This document shows, piece by piece, positions 23,481 through 35,115 of a stretch of DNA of 64,000 bases. Made by a program: the position numbers and the translations under genes. The stretch is taken from assembly GCA_014529385.2 (NCBI GenBank), contig CM043953.1, positions 62,061,872-62,125,871 of the forward strand, written 5' to 3'. The DNA comes from Adiantum capillus-veneris (lineage: Eukaryota > Streptophyta > Polypodiopsida > Polypodiales > Pteridaceae). Every line of letters begins with the position of its first letter. The stretch's first letter is position 1. The notes under the pieces were generated by a model. That model saw nothing but the letters and a program-made list of their open reading frames with translations. It did no database searches and had not been told where the DNA came from.

Positions 23481-24440
23481 GTTTGTAAAACCCCTTATCT
23501 GTGAATTTTCTTAAGAATATAATGTATCCTTTTATTTTTAAATCTATAATTTTTTTTCAAATTTGAAAAACTAATGCCCTTCTGTATACATATTTCTGTA
23601 AGTTTCAAGAACTTTAAATACCCTTCTGTTGAACTCACGTGATAGGTTACATTTTTATCAGGTGACCTCCACGGCACCTCAATGAAGATTAACCATCCAA
23701 AGAAAATTTCATGGCACATATTAAAGGATGTGTAGGTGTTGAGGGGCAAAATTCATGCCATGGCATGCACATACCATAGAAAGATTGATATTATGTAATT
23801 TTCATGGATTTAGATGCATGAGAGTGGATGCCAAAATGTATATACTGTACATGTGCTTGTTAGCGGTAGCCATCACATAAGTATACCTTTCTGGGTATTC
23901 GGGACCCAAACTTTTTTGGAAGCATGCATATGATGGTTTTGGAATGTGAATAAGTGCTTTGCATCATTGTAATGTACATACTTGACCTACAAAGTTCAGT
24001 GAAGTTGTAAAAAATGTTAAGAACAACAATTTGCATGTGTAGCCATCAAGATATAGAGAAAATCATTTAAAAATTGGAAAGTTGATGCATATCCATGATT
24101 TTTATCATAAAAGGAGTGATCTCACAAAATCTAAGATCTATCTAACTATGCTTGGAATTTTTGGGATCCAAAATGGTATGGAAAAGGGACAAGGTGTGAA
24201 AAAGGCCAGATTTTTCCACATCAGCAAGGGGGTTGTGGTGGAAGCAAGTGGGGTGCTCGATTTTCCTTTACAAACTTGCAAAAATATCTTTTGTACATAT
24301 TCTCTCCATGCTTTCACTATGGTGCTACATTTTCAAGTAAGTATCTTTGAAACCATCACCTACATGCAATAATTGGTCAACGCTTAATCAATGCTTTATG
24401 ATTTTATTTCTTTTTTATGATTTCTAGGCTTGAGTTACTT
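23481..24440. other. Non-coding stretch, possible degenerate LTR of the gypsy remnant
   Basis: A TTTTAGATGCATGA-like segment at about 23800-23830 resembles one at 8920-8950 upstream of the copia element, which could be the two LTR remnants of the interrupted gypsy. Nothing else is recognised. Confidence 0.35.
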
Positions 24441-25130
24441 GAGCGATCATGCATGCCCAAAATATGGTTCACAACTTGGATTCTACAGCTTTGATCATTT
24501 GAGCAAGACAGTTTACGAGGAGCACGATAGTTTTTTGCATGAAGGGCATGAGCTATGAGGACCAAACATATGCAAACATGACATGCATCCACTGAAAGAG
24601 AGTGATTGGAAGAACATGTGGCTAGAAAAGGGGGATTTCAAGCCATATTGCATGAAGAGACTCTCTATTTTTCATGAACTCCCATATTGGAGTGACCTAC
24701 TTATTAACCATCAGCTCAACCCAATGCACATTTTTTAGAATGTGGAGGAGATCCTATGGTAGACCATCACTAGAAAAAGGGAGATCAAGGCCTAAAGAGA
24801 CGACCTACAGTCTGTGGGTCAAATGCCAAAGATGTGGCGTCGACCTAAACCGAATGAAAAGTTTGCTATACCAAAAGGTCCATGGATTTTGAGTAAGGCA
24901 GAGGAGCAACAAGTGAAGAAGACCATATCTTCATTCCAGAGTTTAACTGGGTGCATGCTATGTTTGAAAATGGTATTTTCTAGAGATGAAAATCTTAGTG
25001 GTCTGAAGTCGCACGATTGGCACAAATTTTTACAATTTATCTTACGAATTTCCATAAAAGATTATCTAATTACAGATGACATTAGAAGCACAATCTATAA
25101 AACTAGTGAGTTAGTGCATTGGATCTAATC
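24440..25130 (+). pseudogene. CACTA (En/Spm, TNP2-type) transposase C-terminal remnant
   Basis: Near 24675 the sequence reads HELPYWSDLLINHQLNPMHI, the TNP2 signature of the form LPYW.DLL.RH.LD.MHI. From 24814 a DUF4218-like region follows: KPNEKFAIPKGPWILSK, then LSGLKSHDWHKFLQFIL, matching the conserved LSGLKSHDCHVLMQ motif. Stops and frameshifts occur at 24738 and elsewhere. Terminal CACTA repeats were not found. The transposase would have cut and joined element ends; this copy is dead. Confidence 0.72.
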
Positions 25131-25379
25131 AAAAGAGATAAGAAAACATAGCATAGATGCATCTCTCTTAAATGTACATCCATATACATTTACTTAAGCA
25201 TGTGGTCGATGAAGTAGATCTTGCATTTTTGAAAGATCTGATGCTTGCATCGTGCATAGGGACACACCATCCTATCATCCATAACTCACCTACAGATGAA
25301 GCAACAAAAATAACAAATCACCATGATCATAAAACTTAAAACAAAATGCTTCATTTGATTTTTTGAGGCCTGTTTACGT

Positions 25380-25490
25380 TATTGAAGTCCATTTACGTTA
25401 TTATAGTCCGTTTCAGAAGTCTATTTGCGTTACTGAAGTTCCTTTGTGTTTTCAAGTGCACAAGCCATTGTTTGAAGTATATTTACATTT
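25380..25490. repeat. Short degenerate tandem repeat (GTCCATTTACGTTATT-type)
   Basis: Four to five imperfect units of about 17-34 bp built on GTTTACGTTATTGAAGTCC. Confidence 0.6.
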
Positions 25491-25499
25491 TTTCTACCC

Positions 25500-26010
25500 T
25501 AACCGGACAAACACAACCAAATCCTACCAACCAAACCAGTAGCCAAACCATAAGCAAATAATAGTGTAAACTACCCTACATTCTCTAGCCATGCCCAATC
25601 CCTGCACACCTTGGTCTAGAGGTGCACGGAGATCAAGACCTTTGGGTAATACTATTGTCTTCATTGGTCAATGCCTATATTTGTGGATGCCGCCAAATAT
25701 TAAAGCCGCTAACCTTAAATGGCTAATCCTAACCGTCCAAACACAGCCATATCCTACCAACCAAACCATAAGCATCTTTAGACGACAAAACCTCGATTGG
25801 CGGAACCATTTATTGCTAATTCTAATTGTCCAAACCATAAGCATCTTTGCACGGCCAACCCTAATCCGCCAAACCATAAGCAGATAACAGTGTAAACTAC
25901 CTCACATCCTCTATCCATGCCCGATCCTCGTACACCTTGGTCTAAAGGTGCATGAGGATCAGGACCATCGGGTAATACCTTTGTCTTCATTGGTCAATGT
26001 CTATATATGC
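25500..26010. repeat. Tandem duplication with about 326-bp period
   Basis: Blocks such as AACCATAAGC, GTGTAAACTACC, ACACCTTGGTCTA and TTGTCTTCATTGGTCAATG occur in the same order twice (the last near 25655 and 25981), with a shorter AACCATAAGCATCTTT repeat between. Confidence 0.8.
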
Positions 26011-26119
26011 GCGTGCAACATAAATACCCACCCATGTCTACATGACAATGCATGTAGATATAGTACAAACCCTAATATTTTAATGATTGATGAATCAAAA
26101 CTTAAAATCCATAGCGACC

Positions 26120-27310
26120 TATAATAGCCAGATTGCAAAGAACTAAGACCTAAGCCATTAGCCTTGAGCAGTCAACTCCAAGCTGGAAAAGCAAAGGTCA
26201 CTTTACATAAGTGTCTTGAATAAGTGGACTTAAATAACCCAACCGTGTACTAACCCGAAGCGGATTAGGGCTAAAGTCATGCGACACTAAGCTAGTCTAG
26301 AGCATCCAAAGCTACAGCTGCTAACCTTAAGTGACTAGCCCTAAGCGGCTTGAAACAACCAGATTATGAAGTACTAACACCTAAGCAGCTAGCCCTGACC
26401 GACCAACCCGTATAAATGGACTGAAATAGCCACCTCTACCCCTAAGCAGCATACCGTAAGTGGCTTACCCTAGCTATAAGCAGACTTAACCAACCCAACC
26501 GTGTGCTAACCCTAAGCGGGTCAGTGAAATGACTAAAGTAATACGACACTAAGTTAATTTAGACTGGCCAAATATGAAGTCGCTAACCTTAAGTGGCTAG
26601 CCCTAAGCGGCTTGAAATAGCCAAATTACGAAGTAGTAACACCTAAGCAGCTAGCCCTAACCGGCCAACCCGTACAAGCATATTGAAATATCGACCTCTA
26701 ACCCTAAGCGGCTAGCCCTAAGTGGCCAACTTCGTGTGGACAAAGAAAACGTCTCTTTACTTAAGCAGCTTGAAACAACCAGATTGCAAACACTTAGTAC
26801 CTAAGCAACTAGCCTTAAGCCCTAAACCTTAAGCGAATTTAAATAGCCGAACTGCACGCTTACAACCAAACTTCACGCTTATCCTAAGCAGATTAATGAA
26901 AGTGCTAAAGTAATGCGACACTAAGTTAATTTAGAGTGGCCAAATATGAATCCGCTAACCTGAAGTGGATAGCCCTAAGCGGCCTGAAATAGCCAAATTA
27001 CGAAGTACTAACACCTAAGTGACTGGCCCTTACCGGCCCACCCGTACAAACACATTGAAATAGCCACCTCTAACCCCAAGGATAGCTTTAGGTGGCCAAG
27101 CAGCCAAATCCGTGCGGGCAAAGCAAACGTTGCTTTACTTAAGTGGCCCAAAACAGCCAGATTGCAAACACTGAGCACCTAAGCGACTAGCCCTAAGCCC
27201 TAAACCTTCAACAGACTTAAACAACCAAACTTCATGCTTACCCTAAGCGGATCATTGAAAGTGCTAAAGTAATGTGACACTTATCTAATTTAGAGTGGCA
27301 AACAAATTAA
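26120..27310. repeat. CCCTAAG-rich satellite, about 3-4 diverged units
   Basis: Long units (about 260-372 bp) repeat in direct order. For example CAAATATGAA followed by CGCTAACCT(T/G)AAGTGG starts near 26569 and 26941, and AGTAATGCGACACTAAG-like blocks recur near 26530, 26910 and 27270. Within each unit a shorter motif, about CCTAAGCGGCTAGCCCTAA, recurs many times, giving a two-level repeat. CCCTAA and occasional CCCTAAA resemble telomere sequence, but the motif is not a true telomeric array. Confidence 0.85.
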
Positions 27311-27999
27311 AAACACACATAGAGATATTGTTCTCTTGGTGACAAATAGTTTCCAAGAAAACAAATACAATCAAAGCCAAAGATTTCAAACTTCAAATTC
27401 CTAGGACAAAAGTTTCTAGCAAATAAAAATGCCAACAAAAAATGGCTACCGTATAGTAAGTACTTGGCAAACTAGTGTGTCTCCCACCTTTGTCAAATCC
27501 AAAATAGTAATAACTGCATCTTGCAAACTCCTAGCTACTAGTTGATAGTTAATCTAAATGCCAAAAAACGTAGAAACAATAGTGTGCAGTATATAATCTT
27601 AACACCACACTATAACCATCCTAGAGACTCACACTTGCCTACTTGCCTCCAAGACCTTGAAAGAGTTCTACTTTCATCAAAGCCATCTAGTGCATAAACT
27701 CATGGGCACACAAGTCCAACCCCAGAATATGAGAGATTGTGACTGAGTATGCGATCCCCTTGCCTTGGATCCCTTTCTCCCAGCATGGAAATGGTGTTTC
27801 ATTGAAAACAATAATCACCTCTTTCACCAACTCTACCTCAAGGGTGCTCCCCAAGTCAATCCTGGTTTGAAATTCTTTTGTCAGCTTTGATCTAGTCCAT
27901 TTAACAAGCTTCCCATCCCTATACATAGGTCAAAATAGGAACTCTATTTCTTGCTCTCAAACCCCCACCCAAGTTTGCATCCTTTGCTACTGCTGAGTT
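27311..27999. other. Non-coding stretch
   Basis: A 79-codon minus-strand open frame at 27687-27926 has no recognised motif and I do not call it a gene. Nothing else seen. Confidence 0.5.
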
Positions 28000-28690
28000 T
28001 TAAAAAATATGAAGTCTTCCATTCAATTCTCTTTCAAATTTATAAATTGTTAAAACATTCATATATACTAACATGAAATCTTTCCAACGGATCACAATAT
28101 TGAATAGCCGCAGAATAAAAGAGTCCACGTCTTTCATTAACTACCCATGCATATCATTATAGCATTTGAAAATTAAAATCTTAATACTACCTAACCTAAC
28201 CTACTTGAACTAAACTTACTTAACTTGGTTTCAACCTCTCACAAAACTCTCTCAATGGCTACATCCAACCGCTCGAATACCTCCTTTAAGAATCCGAGAT
28301 CATTTCTTAATAGATTTTTGATAATGACTTATTTTAAAAAATATAAAGTCTTTCATTCAATCCTCTTTCAAATTTATAAATCGTTAAAACATTCATATAT
28401 ACTAACATGAAATCTTTCAAACATTCAATAGCCGCAGAAGAAAAGAGTCCACGTCTTTCATTAACTACCCATGCATATCATTATAGCATCTGAAATTTAA
28501 ATTTTTCGTACTACCTAACCTAACCTACTTGAACTAAATATACATAACTTAACCTACTTGAACTAAACTTACTTAACCTGGTTTCAACCTTTCACAAAAC
28601 TCGCTCAATGGCTACATCCAACAGCTCTAATACCTCCTTTAAGAATTCGAGATCATTTCTTAATTGATCGCATTCACATTCATTGCTCAT
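28000..28690. repeat. Tandem duplication, period about 331 bp
   Basis: About 28000-28335 and 28336-28690 align along their length (AACATTCATATATACTAACA, AAAGAGTCCACGTCTTTC, CTCAATGGCTACATCCAAC). The second unit has an extra internal TAACTTAACCTACTTGAACT repeat. No coding function is visible. The following 28691-29420 has no supported feature. Confidence 0.9.
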
Positions 28691-29420
28691 ATGGCAAAAG
28701 CAATAGAACTTCACCTCATTGAGTGTTGTCAGCAAGACCCTCCATCAATATTGTCACTTAACACCACTATTAATATTCAATTTTTAGATCGTGTAATTTG
28801 CATAAGCCTCCTACTTTAATCAAACAATAATCGTCGCTTATTCATAGATCCACTTCAAGTACTACCCGTGAAAAATTAATTTCACAAACATGAAAATTTC
28901 CTTTCAAGGCATATTTAAAGAGGAAAATTTCCAAAATAATTTTCTCCTTCTTTCTCTCCTTTCAACCAACTGTTTTTATTTTTCAACTCGTTCAAGGCTA
29001 AGCTGAGGTACACTTTTCCAAACATTGACATGCTCCATCACCCACACGTGTCGTGTGCTCCTCCAATTAGATTTTCCTTTTAAGATCTTTGTCACACACG
29101 TCCACCCGGACGTGTGTGCAATTGAATGGCATTGTAAGATTGGCTCACAGCAATCCGTCTCTTTGCAAAGCTGGCCAGTCTTACCTCCCCGCCCATCCCA
29201 AGCTTTGCACGGACACGCGAACTCTGAACGCGAACAGACTTTCGATCGGCGATGAGTTGCAGTTCGCACTGAATTTTTTGAAGGTGGCGTATTGTGACTC
29301 GCTTCCTTGATTCTCAAAGAATTTTTTCATTTGAAGTCCGCCCTTGTGTGACACAGGGGCTGCCCAAACAAACACTTATTGGGCTTGTTTGTTACCTATG
29401 TGTGACATGGGCCTAAGGCA

Positions 29421-30034
29421 AGGTGGTCAACCGATTGACTGCACGGTGTCGTGCACCCCTATGGAAAGAAGCCAGGATGGTTAGCGGATTGACTGCACGA
29501 TGCCGTGTGCCCATGTAGCAAGAAAAGTTGCTCTATCAACTATTAATAGACCTACCTTCAAAGCCTTGGTGGTTAGCGGATTGACTGCACGATGCCGTGT
29601 GCCCTTGTCGCAAGCAAAGTCACTCTGCCAACTATTGATAGCCCTTGGCATGCACAACACCCCTGTAGCAAAAAAAAGTTGCTCTATCAACTATTAATAG
29701 CTCTACCTTCGAAGCCCGAGTGGTTAGCGGATTGACTGCACGACGCCGTGTGCCCCGATGGCAAGAAGCCAGGATGGTTAGCGGATTGACTGCACGACGC
29801 CGTGCACCCTTGTAGCAAGCAAAGTCGCTCTGCCAACTATTGATAGACCTTAGCATGCACAACACCCCTGTAGCAAGAAAAGTTGCTCTATCAACTATTA
29901 ATAGCTCTACCTTTGAAGCCTGGGTGGCTAGCGGATTGACTACACGACGCCGTGTGTCCCTGTAGCAAGCAAAGTTGTCTGCCAACTATTGATAGCCCTT
30001 AGCGTGCACGACGCCCTGTAGCAAGCAAAGTTAC
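29421..30034. repeat. Tandem repeat locus split by the hAT insertion (left part)
   Basis: About six copies of TTAGCGGATTGACTGCACGA alternate with GTAGCAAGCAAAGT and TCAACTATTAATAG blocks. The array stops at 30034 and resumes at 48989 with TCTGCCAACTATTAGTAGCCC, in the register expected for a neighbouring unit. This is independent evidence for the hAT boundaries. Confidence 0.88.
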
Positions 30035-30184
30035 CAGGGATTTAATATTTACGTAATTACGTCAAATTTTGTGTGATCACAAGGTCTTATTAACACATTT
30101 ACATGATTACACTAAACATAATCACACAGAACCCGGTTAATGGCGACTAGCAAACCCACTAAATTCCCACCGGGCTTGCAGAAT

Positions 30185-30215
30185 TATATATATGCGGGCC
30201 TAATCGGGCCCGCTG
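30185..30215. repeat. hAT left subterminal palindrome
   Basis: GCGGGCC-TAAT-CGGGCCCGC forms a short GC hairpin near 30193-30213. The same GGGCCCGC core occurs at the right end near 48751-48758. Subterminal motifs are the usual hAT transposase binding sites. Confidence 0.6.
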
Positions 30216-30240
30216 GGTGTTATTTCGTCTTGCTTTCATC

Positions 30241-30241
<1 letters not shown>

Positions 30242-30294
<53 letters not shown>
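30242..30294. repeat. (CA)n microsatellite
   Basis: About 26 CA units near the hAT left end, followed by GAGAGAGCTCG. Confidence 0.95.
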
Positions 30295-30297
<3 letters not shown>

Positions 30298-30341
30298 AGC
30301 TCGTCGACCACCTTTGTAGGTAAGTCGAGAGGAGAGAGAGG

Positions 30342-30943
30342 GTCGTGTGGGAGTGTGCTCTGCGTCGGAGTGCGCGGCAACAACAGAGTATCTGACCACA
30401 CGATCTGGGTATGTGTTGTGTGTGTATGCGTTGTGTGGTAGTGTGCCTTTTTTTATAGTGCGCGGCAGTAATAAGGTACCTTACCACACAATGGGAGTGT
30501 GTGTGTAAGCTGTTCTACGGAATAGTGCTTATGACGGCGGCATCACCTCAGTGACGCGGGGAAGATGGTGTCCTTGTGGTAAGTATTGGCTTACTGTCTG
30601 TGTACTTCGTCGGTAACGCGGCGAATCTAGTATTCTTATGGTAAGTCAACTTTCCTTCCCCTTTCCCAAAAAACATATGGGCATTGGTCGGTAACGCGGC
30701 TATATGATGTTCATATGCAGGCCATTGTTTTTCCTTAGATTCAGGCGGCACTCGGGTCGGTAACGCGGCTAATAGAGTGTCGTTTGTTAGAAGCATCTGT
30801 TTTTGCATAAATATGGTGTTCAGGTCGTTAACGCGGCCGTACAAACGTCATATAATTTATATGTGCATGTGGAGTTAATTTTTTTAGTATCAAATGTATG
30901 AAATACTTGGTCGGTAACGTGGCTGTGAAGAGTATTTCATATA
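30342..30943 (+). ncRNA. Array of eight hairpins with a constant loop motif and variable stems
   Basis: Eight consecutive stem-loops; arms (left/right): 30342-30362/30384-30404; 30429-30449/30473-30493; 30525-30547/30564-30586; 30590-30605/30630-30645; 30674-30685/30706-30717; 30742-30753/30775-30786; 30807-30820/30844-30860 (one 3-nt bulge); 30895-30907/30931-30943. Each stem has its own sequence. The 16-24 nt loops share a core of about GTCGGTAACGCGGC (first two ending GTGCGCGGC, third GTGACGCGGG). By hand count, 132 aligned stem positions give 96 Watson-Crick pairs, 26 G-U pairs and 10 mismatches, only one of them C-A. That bias indicates structure kept in plus-strand RNA. It lies upstream of the kinase-like gene. 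I do not know a described RNA of this form; the RNA label is inference. Confidence 0.6.
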
Positions 30944-31034
30944 CAAAATGTTTGAATTGTTTGATTTTGTTGTTTTTAACTGTCCATTTGAAATTATATA
31001 CTAGCTAATCATATTCAAAAGAATACTTTATTCA

Positions 31035-31340
31035 TCGATCATCGCTATTTTAAATGTTCTATTTATATAAATTATATGTAAAAAAGTATTTGCATACAAA
31101 TTGCATGTTTAATATTCTTTTTTAATCTTTTTAAAGGACTCTCAAGCATTAGCGCTATTTTTAATGCTTCATTTACATAAATTCTCTGTAAAAAATCTAA
31201 TGCAAACAATTTTCATGTTAAATATTCTTTTGTATCTTTTTAAAGAGCATCAATTGTCATCGCTTTTTGATTGCTATATTTACATAAATTCTATGAAAAA
31301 AAGTGTGTGAACACAATTTGCTAGTCCAATTTGCTAGTTT
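31035..31340. repeat. AT-rich tandem repeat, about 110-bp period, three units
   Basis: The pattern ATCGCTATTTT..TTTACATAAATTCT..GTAAAAAA..AATATTCTTTT..CTTTTTAAAG recurs starting near 31041, 31151 and 31261. It separates the hairpin array from the kinase-like gene. Confidence 0.75.
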
Positions 31341-31697
31341 TAAATGTTTTTGAAGTTTTTAAGTCGGTGTGTGCTTTGTTTGAATTAGTATGTGCTCACG
31401 GAGAAAAATATAATTTAAAAATTCAATATATGCTAAAATGTGCCAGACTGTTAACATTTATTGTTTGATATGAATTAAGTTCTTAAACCACTTGTTTGAA
31501 CTGCATTTTACACGTGTAACAAATTGCAATTTTAAGTGAAGATTATTTTCAATTTTTATCAATATTTCCTTGCACATATTTGTTAAAGTCTTCAAGTGGT
31601 GGTTAAGAGTTTACCTGAGATATTGTGAAAGTGTTAGCGTCATTGGCAACCATGAATTTGTATTTGATATACTGCTTTTTAATTGTCCAGTGCAAAT

Positions 31698-33213
31698 ATG
31701 ACGACAAATCAAAAGAAATGTATTATGCGTGTCATTCATAAAGAATATATTTTGGCAATCTCATCATGTGCAACTGATCGCATACAGAAGATTAGTGAAA
31801 GCAATGTCTACATCAAAGACATCACAAGCACTATATGGGAGAACACAGAGCGCAAGTTGCGACTTGAAGGCCAATACGAGTTATTGCTTCCAACAGGGAT
31901 ACGAGAATTTGACCCCACCACAAGGTTAGGACAGTGTTGGACAATATGAAAGTATGTTGCAGAGACTTAAAGGAAGATATCCCACCTACGTGTGACATGT
32001 CAAAATTAGCGCTCTGGGATAAACTGTGGGAAGAACAGAAGGTAAAGATGAAGCGTGTGAAAGCACATGACCAAGCAACATTACCCAAGAGATTGAAGAT
32101 GGCCCAAGATGTGCAAGCAGCTTTGGGAGGTCGACCCGATGCCAGCGGCACCGGCAGAATCATGCGCATTGCTTTGAATGCAAAGTGCGCTCATCTTGTC
32201 TGCATCCCTCATGAAGCCTTGGTAGAAGGTGAGGATTGGAGCAAGCTCCTTAGGTGTGTGCACATTGTACAACATCAAAGGCATCTCATTTTTCCAGACT
32301 ACATTACATATGTGGGAAAATGTTACAAGGGAGGGAGTGAGGCAAAATTTGACAGCTTTCACACAGATTAAGGAATGCAAACGCTTCACCCCTCCATTGT
32401 AAGGTGCATTGGGTTTACTACAGAAGCTCCTTGGATCATGATATTCCCATACTACAATGGGGGTACCGTGGGCGACATGATGTGTCGCTTACCGTTCGCT
32501 CACGGATTGTTCAGACGACACATGCACAGGCTACAACACAACTGGAGGTCATTGCCTGTAGCAAATCTTCCTGTAAGCGAGATAGACACGGTGCGGATCA
32601 AAGTAGTGATCGAGCAGATGCCAGCCATTTGTCTTGCCTTAATCGACAGCGCTAGGGCTGCCCACTCGATCGGTATAGTGCAAAGTGACCTGCACCCGTT
32701 CAACGTAATGTTGGACTTACTCGCACCAATAAACCCCGTGTTGGCATCATTGATTGGGGTATGATGCTGAGAACACCAGCTAAGTGCGCAACAAATAATT
32801 ATCTGCATCCAAGCGCACAATCGGATGAAGCAGTTTTGAATGCACAGAGAGTCGGGAAAACCGAGATGGCTAAGCGATCGTGGATTGATCCCGAACTATA
32901 CAATGCATGGTGCACAGATGCATACACAAAAGCGAGCGACATTTATGCATTGGGCTACCTATTCGACATGCTGACAGATTTTTGGAGTGCAGCCAGAAAA
33001 GTTTATTTTCCAGAAGAAGTTTTTTACCACCCGGACGAAGATGTTATGAGGGCTATTCAAATTAAAGTAGATTGTTGGATGAAGTTAAAAGAGCGGGACC
33101 AAAGAAGAAATGCTTCTAAGGTGTTGATATTTTTCAAAGAACATTTAAAGACAGACCCTAACCCTATCCAACGTCCACTTGTTGAATTTGCACCATCATT
33201 TTATCCGATTTAA
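31698..33213 (+). pseudogene. Protein-kinase-like gene carried by the hAT element
   Basis: A roughly 500-codon chain starts at ATG 31698 (MTTNQKKCIMRV). It has a frameshift near 31930, an in-frame TAA at 32369-32371 and a frameshift near 32745. The N-terminal 250 residues are not recognised. From about 32310 a kinase fold is visible: YVGKCYKGG (lobe start), LHPSIVRCIGF, FPYYNGGTVGDM, then VQSDLHPFNVML as the HRD-loop equivalent with the catalytic Asp and Asn kept but His-Arg replaced. IIDWG stands in for DFG. SWIDPEL is the APE equivalent, and YTKASDIYALGYLFDML is subdomain IX. It ends at 33213. Altered HRD and DFG motifs make activity uncertain even before decay. It lies between hAT ends, so it is cargo or an accessory gene. 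Confidence 0.65.
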
Positions 33214-33486
33214 ACATTTCTATGATATACATATGTCTTGTCTAGGGTATTCTTTTTTTTATTGAACTGTATTATCTGGTTTGAAGTGGTTAACCTAATT
33301 GAGTCAATTATCTTTAGTCATTTCAAATTTATCATTTAACAGTCAGTATTTCAAATTTGCCTTGTGGTTCAATTAGTCGCATTTGTTGTGGTTTGATTTA
33401 GTGGATTCCACCAATGAGTGAGAACGTATATTTGCCAATGATATAGAATATTTGTCTATCTGTTGACTGAAGCTCTAAGAGAAAAT

Positions 33487-34410
33487 GGCCGATGAAGAAC
33501 GACACCCAATCACTGCATGATGTTGAACAACAAGTGGCTGGTAATGCATTTCAGTGCATGAAATCTCTGGCACACGGCATGTCAGGACAACAAAAGCGAC
33601 ACGTACGGCTCGCTGACTCTCAAAGTGGGCAAATCCAAATCATATGCAATGGAAAGAGATCAATAAAGAAGTGACAAAGGACATGATCAAGACAATATGG
33701 CCATGTGAGGACGTAGAGATCAAGAAAGGAAGGTGGAAGGTTTCGAAGTACAACCATGATGCGATCAAAGATAATGCTGAGAGGATTTATTTGGAGGTTT
33801 ATGGCCATCCCCTATACAATGCAGATTGTGCACCTTTAAATAAGCAGGCAAGGCCTCTTACAACTCAGAGCATCTGGACGCAGAGTCTGAGTGTGAGCGC
33901 CTGCCCGCACTCTTGTACTGTGAACACAAAAAGAAATACCGAAAGGGGCGCCAATCTTTGGGGCCAATATCTCTAGGCACGGATCTCCACCGGGCCAGTG
34001 TCGAATAAATTGTGAACTGTGAACTGTTTTGAAGTGGTTATTTGGTGTTGTCGCAGTAGATTCTTGACTTGGAGTGTCCAAGTCCGTTATAGGCTTTTAT
34101 CTTCACTTTGTGCAACAGCAACCAGTAGACTTCTTGTCAAAGGAGACAACTGTTGCCACTCATGATTTAAGGGAGAATTGTGTCACTTTCACCCGAGATG
34201 AGCTGGCATTGATAGTGGAGGGCGCCGACCTACAGTTAAAAAGAGAGAAGGATATTTACACAACACAGTTGACAGAGAAAGATGTAGAAATAACACGGCT
34301 TTCTATAGCCACCCAGACACCCCAACCCTCACAAGTCCGGATGGAGAAAAGCATTCACCGCTTAAGTCGGGACGTTCAAAATCTGACACAACGAGTGAAT
34401 CCAACACCTG
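33487..34410 (+). pseudogene. Second hAT plus-strand gene, N-terminal and coiled-coil part
   Basis: Reading begins near ATG 33487 but is broken early. The segment 33644-33835 (WKEINKEVTKDMIKTIWPCE, then GHPLYNADCAPL) is a compact domain I cannot name; its outline recalls DNA-binding BEN-like domains, a weak impression. A second frame at about 33835-34000 continues with LLYCEHKKKYRKG. From 34080 to 34410 the frame is open and rich in charged residues (ELALIVEGADLQLKREKD, then SIHRLSRDVQNLTQRV), likely coiled coil. It is interrupted at 34410 by the gypsy element and continues in frame at 45083. Confidence 0.5.
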
Positions 34411-35073
34411 TGTAAGGTCTCTGACCCCGATCAAAAGAGCACCATTGTACCTTGAAATGAATATAATGGAAAAAGTTACTATTTTTAGAAGTTTTTCGAA
34501 TTCTGTCAGTGCCATGATGTTTAGAATGTTTTAAAGCTTCGAAATGTGAATTAAAAAATTTTTTGTTAAAAAATTCCAAAAATAGTAAGTTTTTGGTCAC
34601 CCGACCCGTCTAGTTATCGTCTCGAAAAACTGCACCCGTACCCCGAATTTGAAAAAAAATGCATTTTCGGACCCCGGGGGCTGCTAAATATGGCAAGTAC
34701 TCGGGCCGGTACGCCTTAGTTAGAGCTTGCTATAGCAATTTTCGGCATCAAAATCCGACTTGTATGATTCCTTTTAGCCTAGAACCAAATTTTCCCAAAA
34801 TTGTCCGGGGAGGCTTCGGGGGCCCGAGGCTGTGTGGGAACAGGTTCCAGCCCACTCTAGCTCAGCTTTAGCAGCTAGGGGGTGCCCTCTTGCCTTGTGG
34901 GAGTCTTGGGAGAGTTTCTAAGCTTGCTACTAGGTATGAGAGTCAGTTAACCAAGCCAACTGGACACTTGGTGGGTAGGCAACTGGACTTGCCATGCTTA
35001 ACTAGAGAGGCTCCCAGATGCAAATAGCAACCCATATCGATTTTCAGCTTCAGGAGGCCTATTTAAAGGTGTG

Positions 35074-35115
<42 letters not shown>

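Noticed and set aside
26120-27310. Interstitial telomere array
   Set aside because: True CCCTAAA tandem repeats are absent; the recurring unit is CCTAAGCGG-type with long higher-order units.
30035-30980. The repeated GTCGGTAACGCGGC units as a CRISPR-like array
   Set aside because: Spacers are not of uniform length, each repeat is embedded in its own inverted repeat, the host is eukaryotic, and no cas gene is present.
31918-31942. A tiny intron explaining the first frameshift of the kinase-like gene (GT...AG of 10 nt near 31925)
   Set aside because: Far below the minimum plant intron length; a frameshift is simpler.
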